Source of the DNA: UMGS75 sp963648435
Lineage (GTDB): Bacteria; Bacillota_I; Bacilli_A; ML615J-28; CAG-313
Direction of reading: 5' to 3'
Length of the DNA stretch: 6,288 nucleotides
Assembly (NCBI GenBank): GCA_963648435.1
Contig: CAVJDT010000063.1
Span: 1 to 6,288 of the forward strand
The position numbers and the translations under genes were made by a program. Of this stretch, positions 6,204 through 6,288 are shown piece by piece. The first letter of the stretch is position 1. Each line of letters opens with the position of its first letter. The notes beneath the pieces were generated by a model. That model was not told the origin of the DNA, did not search any database, and saw nothing but the letters and a program-made list of their open reading frames with translations.

Positions 6204-6288
6204 ACTTAGACAATAACAAAATTTTTAATTTGCTATAGATAATTAATCTATTTGCAGGAAATATAATCAAATTAAATCATATTAATTA

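Larger units (their letters stand above)
5934..6288. other. Non-coding AT-rich region at the right edge
   Basis: No frame on either strand stays open long enough to look coding, and the three minus-strand frames entering from the right edge all stop within a few codons. Besides the KilA-N ribosome binding site and the terminator, there is an inverted repeat ATAGAT - AATTA - ATCTAT at 6235-6251. A TATAAT at 6262-6267 follows on the plus strand, with no good -35. These might belong to a rightward promoter of a gene outside the window. A TTTGCAGG copy at 6251-6258 repeats one arm of the terminator. Confidence 0.55.

Noticed and set aside
1..6288. A new defence or mobile system made of the three genes
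   Set aside because: Two of the three genes are dead and belong to known families, and the third is a structural surface protein. Nothing shows that they work together.

Overview
The window looks like an AT-rich, low-GC Gram-positive (Firmicutes, probably clostridial or a relative from a gut-like habitat). The evidence is the strong AAGGAGG-type ribosome binding sites, the base composition, and the family of the main gene. Tryptophan is encoded by TGG throughout the long reading frame and there is no in-frame TGA, so the standard bacterial code fits. Genus and species cannot be told from this sequence.

Layout, read in the direction of transcription (all recognisable genes are on the minus strand, so right to left): (1) 5934-6288, non-coding, with a clear bidirectional hairpin terminator at 6151-6203. 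(2) 5284-5933, a decayed gene for a KilA-N domain protein, a phage-associated family, with three frameshifts and one nonsense codon. (3) 4972-5196, a decayed N-terminal remnant of a serine recombinase (resolvase/invertase superfamily) that keeps the YARFS catalytic motif but has a stop at codon 15. (4) 4755-4971, an AT-rich control region with two promoter candidates, an inverted repeat and two hairpins. (5) 4754 to beyond the left edge, one very long intact gene for a secreted, repeat-built surface protein (1584 codons visible, C-terminus outside the window).

The surface protein has a signal peptide, an uncharacterised beta-type N-terminal domain, an Ig-like domain, a second small beta domain, twelve Listeria-Bacteroides / InlB B-type repeats each ending in LYA(K/V/A/Y)W, one unrelated domain inserted between repeats 9 and 10, and the start of a coiled coil. 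Repeats 3 to 5 are a recent tandem amplification with a 258-bp unit (412 of 415 compared positions identical). Repeats 1 and 2 are an older pair with a 237-bp unit.

The two dead genes are remnants of a prophage or other integrated element. They have no visible functional link with the surface protein beyond adjacency. I do not see a new multi-gene system. The points most worth a second look are the repeat amplification, the mosaic repeat types, the inserted domain, and the decayed mobile-element pair directly upstream of a surface adhesin-like gene.
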